Shown here piece by piece: positions 1-8,874 of a stretch of 64,000 nt of DNA (position 1 is its first letter; each line of letters starts with the position of its first letter). The notes under the pieces were generated by a model, which was not told where the DNA came from, made no database searches, and saw nothing but the letters and a program-made list of their open reading frames with translations. The stretch is from Candidatus Latescibacterota bacterium (GTDB lineage Bacteria; JAAXHH01): contig JAJEEG010000006.1 of assembly GCA_022821085.1 (NCBI GenBank), positions 2,563,330 through 2,627,329 on the forward strand. Direction: 5' to 3'. Both the position numbers and the translations under genes were made by a program.

Positions 1-1
1 G

Positions 2-604
2 ACTTCCGGCGGCGATATCGAAATCGACCAGGCCGGAGGAAACACGGAGGCGACTACCTCGGGCGGCGACATCAGGATCGGCCATACCACGGGAGAGGTG
101 AAGGCGAAGACTTCGGGCGGTGATATCTCGATCGAGCGCGCCGACGGCGAGGTGGATGTGCACACCTCGGGGGGCGACGTCACCATCGAAAGCGCCGAAG
201 GCAGATTGAAAGCGGGCACCTCGGGCGGCGACATTGCGATCGGCAATGCGACGGGCGGCGGCGTGACGGCGAAGACCTCGGGCGGCGACATCGAAGCCGG
301 TTTGACGGCGACGGTTAGCGCGCTGGAGGAAGACTGGTTGCTGCAATCGTCCGGAGGGGAGCTGACCATACGCATTCCAGAGGATCTGCAAGCCTCGCTC
401 GAAGCGGAGATCAAAATCGGGAGTTCCTGGTTCGGACGCGACAAGGAATATCGTATCGATTCTGATTTCAACCTGGACGAGCAGGACGATGGCGGCCGTA
501 ACGGCAAGACGATAAGGGCCACGGGCGATATCAACGGCGGCGGCCATCTCATCAGGCTGAAGACGAGCGATGGCGATATAAGGATTCGGAAAGTGTCGTC
601 CTGA
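2..604 (+). CDS. DUF4097-type beta-repeat protein, 5' end outside window
   Basis: The frame is open from base 2 and stops at TGA 602-604, so only the C-terminal part of the gene is present. A GTG at 98 is internal, because the repeats continue upstream of it. The visible protein is built of about 18-residue units each opening with TSGGDI or TSGGDV, at least six copies, followed by a non-repetitive tail of about 90 residues. Regular TSGGDI turns of this kind are typical of the DUF4097 putative-adhesin family, predicted to form a stacked beta-solenoid on the cell surface or in the periplasm. The N-terminus and any signal peptide cannot be seen. The next gene is convergent. Function beyond a structural or envelope role is not inferable. 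Confidence 0.75.
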   Translation, partial: TSGGDIEIDQAGGNTEATTSGGDIRIGHTTGEVKAKTSGGDISIERADGEVDVHTSGGDVTIESAEGRLKAGTSGGDIAIGNATGGGVTAKTSGGDIEAGLTATVSALEEDWLLQSSGGELTIRIPEDLQASLEAEIKIGSSWFGRDKEYRIDSDFNLDEQDDGGRNGKTIRATGDINGGGHLIRLKTSDGDIRIRKVSS

Positions 605-698
605 ACCCTTGCCGGGTGCGGACCTGACTGCTTGGATCAGGCCGCGCCCAGGTCGCATCCGGTGGCCGCCCATCAGGCCGCGCCCGGTGACCGTGCCA

Positions 699-1655
699 TC
701 AACCCGCGAGGTACCCAGCGAGTTGTTCGGGCATGATGTTCCCGCCGCTGAGCAGCGCCACGACCTTCTTTCCGTCCAGATTAACGACGCCGTTCAGCAG
801 GGCGGCGACGCCGACCGCGCCTCCCGGTTCGACCACGAGTTTCGTCGTCCCGATCAGGTACTTCACCGCGTCGATCGCCTGTTCGTCCGATACGAGGACC
901 ATCTCGTCCACGTAGGCTATTACGTGCTCGAAGGTGAGGTCGCCCGGCCGGGGCGCGACGAGTGAATCGCACACCGTGTCCGGTTCCGGCACCTCGCAGA
1001 TCTTCTTCTTCAGAAAAGACTGGTAAACCGCCTGCGACCCTTCGGGTTGCACCCCGATCACCTTCACCGCGGGGTTCAGCGTCTTCACGGCCGTGGCGAC
1101 GCCGCCGATCAGGCCTCCGCTGCTCACGGGGACGATCACAGCGTCGAGGTCCGGTACCTGCTCCATGATTTCGGCGCCGATGCTGCCGTGGCCCCGAACG
1201 ACGTTCTCGTCTTCCCACGTATTGATCGCGGTGATGCCCCGTTCCCTGCCCAGCCGGTCCAGCGTGTCCCACCTCGCCTGGTTGTGATTTTCGCACAATA
1301 CCGCTTCGGCGCCATAGTCGATCGTGCGCTGCACCTTGTAGGGCGAGGTCTTTTCCATCATCACGATCGCCGTCGGAATCCCGAGCAGCGTGCCCATGTA
1401 GGCGAATGCCGTCGCGAAATTGCCGGAGGACGAAATGGCGGCGCCCTTCCTCTTCTGTTCCGCGGAAAGGCGGTTCAGGATGGTATAGGCCGCGCGCGTT
1501 TTGTATGACCCCGTCACCTGGAGGTTTTCCGTCTTCAGCCAGACGTCCGCGCCGGTCGCATCGGAAATCGCACCCGAACGCAGGACGGGCGTGTAGACGA
1601 CCTCCGGCGGAAGTTCCCTTCTCGCCTGTTCGATTTCTTCCAGAGTGATCAGCAT
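699..1655 (-). CDS. Threonine/serine dehydratase-like PLP enzyme
   Basis: A 318-residue fold-type II PLP enzyme of the threonine dehydratase/serine racemase family, expected to act in the cytoplasm. The Schiff-base lysine is K52 in TGSYKTRAA. The substrate loop SSGNFATAF (usually SAGNHAQ) and the phosphate-binding SSGGLIGG loop are in the right order. There is no C-terminal ACT domain, so it resembles catabolic or orphan family members rather than feedback-regulated biosynthetic IlvA. ATG 1655 is preferred over an upstream in-frame GTG at 1664 because the family normally begins with the short TLEEIEQAR helix. The altered substrate loop (N-F instead of N-H) means threonine should not be assumed as substrate. 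It stands alone, convergent with the DUF4097 gene and divergent from the DUF5916 gene. Confidence 0.85.
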   Translation of the reverse strand: MLITLEEIEQARRELPPEVVYTPVLRSGAISDATGADVWLKTENLQVTGSYKTRAAYTILNRLSAEQKRKGAAISSSGNFATAFAYMGTLLGIPTAIVMMEKTSPYKVQRTIDYGAEAVLCENHNQARWDTLDRLGRERGITAINTWEDENVVRGHGSIGAEIMEQVPDLDAVIVPVSSGGLIGGVATAVKTLNPAVKVIGVQPEGSQAVYQSFLKKKICEVPEPDTVCDSLVAPRPGDLTFEHVIAYVDEMVLVSDEQAIDAVKYLIGTTKLVVEPGGAVGVAALLNGVVNLDGKKVVALLSGGNIMPEQLAGYLAG

Positions 1656-1760
1656 GGTCCACACAATCTGTGCCCGGTCATCATGCCGTCAAGCGAATTA
1701 AATTTCGCCACCACGCATGAAATCGGGTAAGTAATTTACGAATTAAACCATGCGTCTTTC

Positions 1761-1789
1761 TGGACAAACCCGGAAACGGTCCCTATATT
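1761..1789 (+). promoter_or_regulatory. Sigma70-like promoter for the DUF5916 gene
   Basis: TGGACA (1761-1766) and TATATT (1784-1789) are separated by 17 bases, one mismatch from TTGACA and one from TATAAT, and sit in a locally AT-rich patch. A start of transcription near 1796 would give a leader of about 150 bases containing the 17-bp triplicate at 1810-1860. Inferred from sequence only. Confidence 0.5.
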
Positions 1790-1809
1790 CCGCCCGCCCG
1801 ACAGGTTAC

Positions 1810-1860
1810 GGGCATCACTTGAATTCGGGCATCGCTTGAATCCGGGCATCACTTGAAGGT
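1810..1860 (+). repeat. 17-bp x3 tandem repeat in predicted 5' leader
   Basis: Three head-to-tail copies of a unit beginning GGGCATCACTTGAA, exactly 17 bp apart (1810, 1827, 1844), with one or a few differences each. They lie between the predicted promoter and the start codon of the DUF5916 gene. Confidence 0.9.
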
Positions 1861-1948
1861 TTACACCCGATGGATTGTAGAATATAAGATGGAAATGAAC
1901 GTCCATGTCCGTTGTTCCTGAACGCTTCGTCCGATGTTGGAGGATTTA

Positions 1949-4513
1949 ATGTCTTTATTTCCACCCGTCCGCAAAACCGGCGGCACTTGTTTCATTATGG
2001 CCTGTCTGCTGTTCCTTCCAGGCATCACGGAGGCGCAATCGCCGCAAGATCGGACCGCGACCGTAACGGACATGACCGAATCCGTAGTGGCGATGACGGA
2101 GGAAACCGACCGGACGTCGGACCCGCGGCCGTTCAGCGTTCCCCTGCCCGTATCCAAGTCGCCCTTCGACTACCGGAACCTGGATCCCGCGGACTACATG
2201 CTGGAGGCCAAGCGGGTAAATACCGCAATCAACGTGGACGGCCATCTCGACGAACTCGAGTGGCAGCAGGCGGACGTCGCCAACGATTTCTTCCAGCTCG
2301 AGCCGATTGAGGGCGCACCGGCCACTTATCCCACCGAAGTCCGGGTAATGTACGACGACAGGAACCTGTACGTGGGATTCGTCTGCTTCGATCCGAATCC
2401 GGAGCAGATCATGGCGCCGGACATGCAACGGGACACGCGGATGAGTTTCTCCAACGACATGGTCACGGTCGTCATCGCATCGCTCGATCACTATCGTGAA
2501 GCCTTTGAATTCCAGATCAATCCCAACGGCGCCCGGTCCGACTCCTTTGTCAGCGCCGAGGGCAACAACACCGACCGCGACTGGAACGGGTTGTGGAACG
2601 CGGCCAGCCAGGTCTATGATTACGGCTGGTCGGCCGAGTACGTGATCCCGTTCCACACCCTCCGGTTTCCGCGGCGCCGCGATCAGACGTGGGGCATAAA
2701 CTTCGGACGCCGCATACAGCGCACCAGGGAGGAATCGTTCTGGGTTCCATTGAGCCTGAGGGACGGCGACCAGGCGCTTTACCGCTTCGGCAAGGGCGGC
2801 CGGCTGACGGCCCTGTCCGACATCACGCCGGGCGGGCGGGTGCAGGCGACGCCCTTCACCGTACTCGGCGCCCAGTCCTCCCGGTTCACGGAAACCGCCC
2901 CGACGGCCGGCTCGCCCATCGCGGCGACGGCCCTCGACAACGCCATGCAGCGGAAACTGGGCGGCGACCTGAAGGTCAGCATTACTTCCGGGATGACGCT
3001 GAACGCCACGGTCAACCCCGATTTCGCCCAGGTGGAAGCGGACGATGAGGTCGTGAACCTTTCCCGGTTCGAATTCCAGTTCACCGAGAAGCGGCCCTTC
3101 TTCCTGGAACGCAGCGATATCTTCACCCTGAACGAGCGGCCGCAGCGCCGCGGACCCCAGCGCGGCGGCGGCGACCTGACGCCCCAGCTCTTCTTCAGCC
3201 GGCGCGTCGGTCGGCAGTTGCCGGACGGGCAAACCGTTCCCATCGACCTCGGGATGCGCCTGACCGGCAAGTTCGGTCACACGACCGTTGGGTTTCTGAA
3301 CGTCCAGACCCGGGAGACCCAGTACGAGGACGACGGGGAGGATAAGACGGAACCGCTGACCAACTGGCAGGCGTTGCGTGTGCGGCGAGACTTCGGATCA
3401 CGGTCGAGTGTGGGCATGCTGGCCACTTTCAAGGAACCGAACCCCCGGTTCGACGACCGTTTCGGAATGGCCCTGCCCCGGTACGCGGAATCGGACTACA
3501 ACAGGGTGTTGGGGTTCGACCTGAACCTGGCCTCACAGGCGACCAATCACCGGGGACAGATCACCTTCGCCAAGAGCTGGACGGATACGCTGAGCACCAA
3601 CAACCAGGACTGGACCTTCCGGGCTATCCAACGCTGGCAGAATCGTTGGCTGATGTACGGCGTTTCCTTCCTGGATATCGGGGAGCATTTCATCAGCCAG
3701 ACCGGGCTGGTCCGGGACGAGGGCCTGCAAAGGGTCGGGGGTGGACTAACGGCCAATACCTTCCTGCGCCGGTATGGCATACGCCGCATCAACGGCGGTT
3801 TTCGGAGCAATTACGTGACCCGGAAGGAAACGGGTTTCTCCGATGCCGATTCCTGGTCCTTCCAGCCCAACGTGTTCCTGGAACTGGAGCGGGGCCTGTG
3901 GATTTCCGCTTCCTACGACATGCGATACGATACGCTGAGCAGTACGACGCGCATCGCCGGCGTGCATTTTCCCGCGGGTTCCTATTCCTACAACCAGGCG
4001 AACATGTTCCTCTTCACCGACAGCGGCCGGAAGGTCTCGGTTCGGGGCAATTTCCGGTACGGGAAATTCTACGGTGCCGATCTGCTCAGTCTTTCGAGCG
4101 AACTTTCCATAAAGCCGAATCCCCGTTTCGCGCTGGAACCGGGCATCACGCGCAGCAGCGTCAACCGCGGTAGCAGAGAGGGGCTGGAGGACGACGAATA
4201 CGATTATCGTACACAGCTCATACCAAGCGTCCGGATGAGTTACGCATTCACGCCGAACCTTTCGTTCTCCTCCTTCATCCAGATCAACGCGGACCGGCAA
4301 CGGGAGAACGACGACTTCCACACGAATACGGTTACGATGAACCTTCTCCTCGCCTACCGGTCGCCCTTCGGCCACTCGTTCTTCTTGGCCTTCAACCAGT
4401 TCCGTGACGACGACCTCGATACCGACGGAAGCTTCGGGGTCTACGAACGGACGCCGCTGAGGCTGCGGGACCAGCAGATCGTGGCCAAGGTCTCCTACCT
4501 GTTCAACCTGTAG
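1949..4513 (+). CDS. DUF5916 outer-membrane protein with CBM9-like N-terminal domain
   Basis: An 854-residue exported protein. A signal peptide ends near EAQS. A CBM9-like carbohydrate-binding domain follows at roughly residues 55-240, with the VDGHLDELEW and NLYVGFVCFD signatures, then a long DUF5916 region rich in alternating beta-strands that ends in YLFNL as outer-membrane barrels do. Members are common in FCB-type bacteria and are predicted surface proteins of unknown substrate. ATG 1949 is preferred to ATG 1934 because the Shine-Dalgarno GGAGGA (1939-1944) lies between them. The barrel gene downstream starts 24 bases after the stop, so the two are probably cotranscribed. Binding of glycan or polymer is an inference from the CBM9-like fold. 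Confidence 0.85.
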   Translation: MSLFPPVRKTGGTCFIMACLLFLPGITEAQSPQDRTATVTDMTESVVAMTEETDRTSDPRPFSVPLPVSKSPFDYRNLDPADYMLEAKRVNTAINVDGHLDELEWQQADVANDFFQLEPIEGAPATYPTEVRVMYDDRNLYVGFVCFDPNPEQIMAPDMQRDTRMSFSNDMVTVVIASLDHYREAFEFQINPNGARSDSFVSAEGNNTDRDWNGLWNAASQVYDYGWSAEYVIPFHTLRFPRRRDQTWGINFGRRIQRTREESFWVPLSLRDGDQALYRFGKGGRLTALSDITPGGRVQATPFTVLGAQSSRFTETAPTAGSPIAATALDNAMQRKLGGDLKVSITSGMTLNATVNPDFAQVEADDEVVNLSRFEFQFTEKRPFFLERSDIFTLNERPQRRGPQRGGGDLTPQLFFSRRVGRQLPDGQTVPIDLGMRLTGKFGHTTVGFLNVQTRETQYEDDGEDKTEPLTNWQALRVRRDFGSRSSVGMLATFKEPNPRFDDRFGMALPRYAESDYNRVLGFDLNLASQATNHRGQITFAKSWTDTLSTNNQDWTFRAIQRWQNRWLMYGVSFLDIGEHFISQTGLVRDEGLQRVGGGLTANTFLRRYGIRRINGGFRSNYVTRKETGFSDADSWSFQPNVFLELERGLWISASYDMRYDTLSSTTRIAGVHFPAGSYSYNQANMFLFTDSGRKVSVRGNFRYGKFYGADLLSLSSELSIKPNPRFALEPGITRSSVNRGSREGLEDDEYDYRTQLIPSVRMSYAFTPNLSFSSFIQINADRQRENDDFHTNTVTMNLLLAYRSPFGHSFFLAFNQFRDDDLDTDGSFGVYERTPLRLRDQQIVAKVSYLFNL

Positions 4514-4537
4514 GCTGATTCCAACCATACGGTATTC

Positions 4538-5443
4538 ATGATTCGAAAAACCCACAAGACATGGGCCGTGTTGTCCGCGCTTTCGATCTGCCTGCTGCTT
4601 TCCGCGCACGGCGAGGCGGCAGCCCAGGATCGGAGGACTTCGGGCTGGTACGTTTCCGGTGGGTTGGGCGGCAACCTGGCATACGGCCTGGACCAGTCGG
4701 GCTCGAACACGGAATCCACCTGCTATCCCACCAGCGCCTGCTTCGATATGATGGTGCGGGACATTCCCGGTTATCGATGGCGTTACGACCCATCTGCCGA
4801 CCGGGGTATCGGATTCGACCTTGCCATCGGGCGGATATTCGACCGCACCCGCATCGAAGTCTCTTACGCGCATCGCAGAAACAAGGTCGACCAGGGACCG
4901 CCCCTTGAGATCACTTACCTCGACGGCAGCACAGCGGGCGCCAGTTCTTACCTCGGACTGGGTCTGGTGCAGGCTGCCGCCACGAATTTCTTTGAAGATC
5001 TCGTGACGAGAACGGTGTCATTGAACGCCTACTACGATCTGCCCATCGGTCCGCAAAGGATCACGCCCTACGTTGGCGTGGGAACCGGCATTGCGTTCGT
5101 GAACCTGACCCGGATCTTCTTTTCGATCGAATACAGTGACCCCTCGGGAGAGGGTACGATCTACGATCCGCCGCTGTCCTTCTACAACAGCAAGCAGGAC
5201 ACCGAATTATCCGACATGGTCTTCGCGGGGCATGTTTACGCGGGAGCCGACTACGGCTTGAACGACCGTGCCGCAATCGGCCTGAAAGCGGCCTATTCGA
5301 GAGTGGACGATGTCGAGCACACCGGAACGTACGAGTACCATCCCCATTTCGATACGGATCCTTCGCTCACAAATAAAAACACGTTCAGCGCCACAAACCA
5401 CTGGTCCGTGACGCTGAACGTGCGTTTTACGTTTGGGAATTAA
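4538..5443 (+). CDS. Small outer-membrane beta-barrel protein
   Basis: A 301-residue protein with a clear signal peptide (Lys/Arg n-region, Leu-rich core, cleavage near GEAAAQ) and alternating hydrophobic strands throughout, such as GWYVSGGLGGNLAYG and TPYVGVGTGIAFVNL. It closes with a terminal strand VTLNVRFTFGN, matching OmpA/OmpW-like or P44-like 8-10 strand barrels. Two Cys early in the mature part (STCYPTSACFD) could form an external loop disulfide. No peptidoglycan-binding domain is attached. It lies 24 bases downstream of the DUF5916 gene and probably shares its transcript. The ligand is unknown. Confidence 0.75.
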   Translation: MIRKTHKTWAVLSALSICLLLSAHGEAAAQDRRTSGWYVSGGLGGNLAYGLDQSGSNTESTCYPTSACFDMMVRDIPGYRWRYDPSADRGIGFDLAIGRIFDRTRIEVSYAHRRNKVDQGPPLEITYLDGSTAGASSYLGLGLVQAAATNFFEDLVTRTVSLNAYYDLPIGPQRITPYVGVGTGIAFVNLTRIFFSIEYSDPSGEGTIYDPPLSFYNSKQDTELSDMVFAGHVYAGADYGLNDRAAIGLKAAYSRVDDVEHTGTYEYHPHFDTDPSLTNKNTFSATNHWSVTLNVRFTFGN

Positions 5444-5447
5444 CGCA

Positions 5448-5471
5448 GGCCGGGCGATGCCCCTCCGGGCC
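5448..5471. terminator. Possible bidirectional terminator hairpin
   Basis: In the 40-base gap between convergent genes, GGGC-GAT-GCCC (5452-5462) sits inside an outer GGCC/GGCC pairing (5448-5451 with 5468-5471). No U-tract follows, so a role in termination is only suggested by location. Confidence 0.3.
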
Positions 5472-5483
5472 GCCAACCCCTTC

Positions 5484-6854
5484 TTATCCCGTGGAATCCA
5501 CGAATACCCGGTGCGCGCTGCGGTCCTTGCCGGCATCCTGCGCATGCTGGTATGACCGGTGCTCGGACGGCTTGCCGAGCGAGGTAAGGGCCAGCATCTT
5601 CTCCGCGGTCTTCGTGGCCACGTAGGGCCGCCGGATGTCCGTCGGGTTCGCCTGGATGTGCTGTTTCCAGGCGCCCAGATCCGTCTTGGCCTGTATCAAC
5701 CCCTTGATCATCCCCATGTCGTTCAACATGGCCACGTCGTCCGCGGGGCCGAGCATGATGGCGCCGGTGATCGTGGAGCCGTCCCAGATCAGCTTCCGGT
5801 AGACCGGACGGTTGGCGTTGATGACCTCGGTGACGTCGCCGTCACCCGACCAGTTGCCGAAACTGGCGCACTGCAGGCCGCACACGTCCAGGATGTTGAT
5901 CAGCAGGCTTCCGGGATACTCCACGTCCTGGCCGGCCATGTTCGCGCCCGCGATCCGGCCGTGGTCGACCGCGGTGGGCTGAATGGCGTGCACCGCCTGA
6001 CCGCCGGTGGACAGATCCGGTCCCTCGGCCACGTCCCCCGCCGCATACACGTTGGCCGCACTGGTCTGGCACCGGTTGTTGACCAGGACGCCCTCGTTGG
6101 TCTCGATGCCCGATCCCGCGAGAAAGCCGATATTGGCCCGGATCCCCGTGGCGACGATAACCACGTCCGCGCGGGTGGACGACCCATCGGAAAGCTGCAG
6201 GGTCTTCACGCCGTCGTGGCCGTGATCGATGGCCTGCACGCTCACGCCGGTGTGGACTTCGACCCCCTGGGACTCGAGCCAGGAGCCCACCAGGGATGCG
6301 CCCTGGGCGTCCAGCATGCGGGGAAGCACCTGGTCTTCCAGTTCGATCACCTTCAGGCGGGCGCCGCGCTTGTGCATCGCGTTGAGGATGATGAATCCGA
6401 TGAACCCGGCCCCGATGAAGGCCACCTCGGCATCGCTTCCCAGGGCGTCCACGGTCTTTTCCGCGTCGGCCACCGTCCAAAGATTATGGACGCCGTCGCC
6501 GTCCGCGCCCGGTATGTTCAGCTTCTGGGCGGACGATCCCGTGGCGATCAGCAGGTTGTCGAAGGGCACCATGGATCCGTCGCTGAGCGTGAGCATGCTC
6601 GCGTGGGGATTCACCTCGGAGACACTGACCCCGAAGCGGGTCTTCACTCCCAGCCTGCCGAAATAGTCGTCGTCTCCCGTATTCACCTGCTCGACCGGGA
6701 TGTTTCCTGAAATGTAGTAGGGCAGGGCCATGCGGGAATAGGCCGGCTCATCCGAGATCAGGGTGATGGACGCGTCCGCATCGTAACCGCGGATCGTTTC
6801 AATGGCATTCATCCCGCCCGGTCCGCCGCCTATAATCACGTGTTCTGTCGCCAT
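5484..6854 (-). CDS. FAD/NAD(P)-dependent reductase of the aldehyde oxidoreductase operon
   Basis: A 456-residue two-dinucleotide-binding flavoprotein. The N-terminal FAD fingerprint is VIIGGGPGGMNA, the NAD(P) fingerprint AFIGAGFIG falls near residue 135, and LLIATGS and the second FAD motif VYAAGDVAEG follow. This is the architecture of NADH-rubredoxin/nitrite/CoA-disulfide reductases. There is no CxxxxC redox disulfide next to the FAD motif. It is the last gene of the run ferredoxin, AOR, AOR, flavoprotein, 80 bases after the second AOR. By analogy with the known three-subunit AorABC enzyme, it should pass electrons between the ferredoxin subunit and NAD(P)H. That role rests on context. 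Confidence 0.85.
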   Translation of the reverse strand: MATEHVIIGGGPGGMNAIETIRGYDADASITLISDEPAYSRMALPYYISGNIPVEQVNTGDDDYFGRLGVKTRFGVSVSEVNPHASMLTLSDGSMVPFDNLLIATGSSAQKLNIPGADGDGVHNLWTVADAEKTVDALGSDAEVAFIGAGFIGFIILNAMHKRGARLKVIELEDQVLPRMLDAQGASLVGSWLESQGVEVHTGVSVQAIDHGHDGVKTLQLSDGSSTRADVVIVATGIRANIGFLAGSGIETNEGVLVNNRCQTSAANVYAAGDVAEGPDLSTGGQAVHAIQPTAVDHGRIAGANMAGQDVEYPGSLLINILDVCGLQCASFGNWSGDGDVTEVINANRPVYRKLIWDGSTITGAIMLGPADDVAMLNDMGMIKGLIQAKTDLGAWKQHIQANPTDIRRPYVATKTAEKMLALTSLGKPSEHRSYQHAQDAGKDRSAHRVFVDSTG

Positions 6855-6895
6855 AATCCGCTCCTTCTTAAGAAAGTACCAAAAACGAAGTACAG

Positions 6896-6931
6896 GTCAT
6901 CCGTGGTTTGGTTGTCATCCGTGGTTTGGTT
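6896..6931. repeat. 18-bp perfect tandem duplication
   Basis: Two identical 18-bp units (6896-6913, 6914-6931) containing CATCCGTGGTTTGG. They begin three bases beyond the stop codon of the second AOR gene, in the gap before the flavoprotein gene. Confidence 0.95.
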
Positions 6932-6934
6932 TCG

Positions 6935-8764
6935 TTACGCGAGACCCAGCTCCATCAGTTTCTCCCTGGTGGGCCGTCCGTCCGCCGTCCAGCCCCGGGC
7001 CGCGTAGTAGTCCGGCAGCATGGCGTCGAGATCGACGGTCACTCCCGCCGAAGGCCCTTCCTTGTGAGCTTCTTCCATCAGTCTTTTCGGCAGCGTGTCA
7101 TCGGCCGCCGTGAGGCCGGCCTTGAGATTCCACAGCCGTTCGATGTTCCAGATCCGCTCGCCGATGTGCACGAAGTCGTCCATGGTGTAATCCACGCCGG
7201 TGGCCGCGGACAGCACGGGGATCAGGTCGTCCAGTGGCGCGCCCGCCGTGGTGAACATGCAGATGCCCGTGGCGTCGTGGGCCGTGGTCCGGTTCTGCTC
7301 CTCGGCCACCCAGACCGACTTGCCGTCGGTACCGTGGGGATCGTACTCTCCGGAGGTTTCGATGCCGGGTGTCCACGCCCTCAGGTGACAGGCGCCGCGG
7401 TTACAGGTGGCATAGGCCACGCCCATGCCCTGGAATCCCCGGGGGTCGTAGGCCGGGAACTCCTGACCCTTGACGCCCATGAAGTACTCCGGATGCTCGA
7501 ACTTGTCGGTCATCCGCTTCGAGCCTTCGGCCAGTTCATCGCCGAAGCCTTCCCGGAATCCCGTGGCTTCCGTCATGGCGATCAGGGCCTTGCCGTCTCC
7601 GAACCTGAGCGCCATGCCCGTCTGCTCATCGCTCAGCAGGCCCCGCTCGTACATCTCCATCGCCGTGGCCAGCGTGGCGCCCATGGAGATGGGATCCATG
7701 CCCAGGTCGTTGCACAGGTAGTTGGCCATGACGATGGCGTCCATGTCGTCCACGCCACAGTCGGCCCCCAGCGACCAGAGGTTCTCGTACTCCGGTCCCT
7801 CCCCGGCGACCTTCCAGTTGCGGGGATGCATGTTGACCATGTACTTGTCGGCGGCGGGGGACACCTGGGTCACGCGGCCGCAGGCGATATTGCAGGCGAA
7901 ACAGGCCTTGTTGGCGATCAGCCAGTTGTCCTTGATGCTTTCGCCGTTGATGGCCTCGGTGCCTTCGAACTGGCCGGCCGTGAAGTTGCGCGTCGGCAGG
8001 CCGCCGAAGGTGTTGACCAGGTCGACCGTGGGGGCCGTGCCCAGTTCCGTGAGGCCCTGCCGGCCGGGACTCTCCGCAAGGTGTTCGTGGTAGGACCAGA
8101 TGGCGGACATGTAATCCCGGGGCCGGGCGATCCGCACGCCCTGGTTGCCGCGTACGGCGATGGCCTTGAGGTTCTTGGAACCCATGACGGCGCCGACGCC
8201 CGAACGGCCCGCGGCCCGGTGCTTGTCGTTGACGATGCACGCGAACCGCACCAGGTTCTCGCCCGCCGGTCCGATGCCGGCCACCCGGAGTTCGGGCATG
8301 CCGGTCTCGTCGCGGATGGCGTCCTCGGTCTCCGAGACCACCTTGCCCCACACGCCGGCGGCGTCGCGGATCTCGACGCGGTCATCGTCGACGAGGAGGT
8401 AGCACGGACGTTCCGCACGGCCTTCCACGATCACCATGTCGTAGCCGGCGAACTTGAGCTCCGGGCCCCAGTGGCCGCCCGAATTGGATGTCGTGATGGC
8501 GCCGGTGAGCGGTCCCTTGGTGACCACCATGTAGCGGGAGCCGCAGGAAGCGTTGGTGCCCGTAAGCGGCCCGGTGGCCATGATCAGCTTGTTTTCGGGA
8601 CCGAGGGCGTCGACCGAGGGGTCCATCTCCTCGTAGAGATATCGGGCAGCCAACCCGCGGCCGCCGATGTATTCCTCGGCCCAGTCCAGTCTCAGGGGCT
8701 CTTTGGTCGTCTCGCCCCGCGACAGGTCAACCCGCAGAATATGGCCAGCCCACCCGTGTGTCAT
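6935..8764 (-). CDS. Tungsten-type aldehyde:ferredoxin oxidoreductase, second copy
   Basis: A 609-residue AOR-family enzyme that would oxidise aldehydes to acids, or reduce acids, at a bis-pyranopterin tungsten centre. The N-terminal pterin domain carries SRYMVVTKGPLTGAITTSNS, a family hallmark. The [4Fe-4S] ligands are CFACNIAC (Cx2Cx3C), with a fourth Cys in ATGICMF near residue 490. ATG 8764 has GGAG about 8 bases upstream. It is a close paralogue of the upstream AOR: the same motifs, length and C-terminal PTREKLMELGLA versus PTQEKLASLGLA. The pair therefore looks like a tandem duplication within one operon. Substrate is not predictable; the two copies may differ in substrate. Confidence 0.93.
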   Translation of the reverse strand: MTHGWAGHILRVDLSRGETTKEPLRLDWAEEYIGGRGLAARYLYEEMDPSVDALGPENKLIMATGPLTGTNASCGSRYMVVTKGPLTGAITTSNSGGHWGPELKFAGYDMVIVEGRAERPCYLLVDDDRVEIRDAAGVWGKVVSETEDAIRDETGMPELRVAGIGPAGENLVRFACIVNDKHRAAGRSGVGAVMGSKNLKAIAVRGNQGVRIARPRDYMSAIWSYHEHLAESPGRQGLTELGTAPTVDLVNTFGGLPTRNFTAGQFEGTEAINGESIKDNWLIANKACFACNIACGRVTQVSPAADKYMVNMHPRNWKVAGEGPEYENLWSLGADCGVDDMDAIVMANYLCNDLGMDPISMGATLATAMEMYERGLLSDEQTGMALRFGDGKALIAMTEATGFREGFGDELAEGSKRMTDKFEHPEYFMGVKGQEFPAYDPRGFQGMGVAYATCNRGACHLRAWTPGIETSGEYDPHGTDGKSVWVAEEQNRTTAHDATGICMFTTAGAPLDDLIPVLSAATGVDYTMDDFVHIGERIWNIERLWNLKAGLTAADDTLPKRLMEEAHKEGPSAGVTVDLDAMLPDYYAARGWTADGRPTREKLMELGLA

Positions 8765-8874
8765 GAAGAAACTCCATTCCTCGGCTCAGGCCGGGTGAAG
8801 CAGGGTCGCGCACCGGTCATCCCGCGCCGGGACACGCCCAGTGGATCGCCCTGAACCGGGAGCCGGATCGGGCG

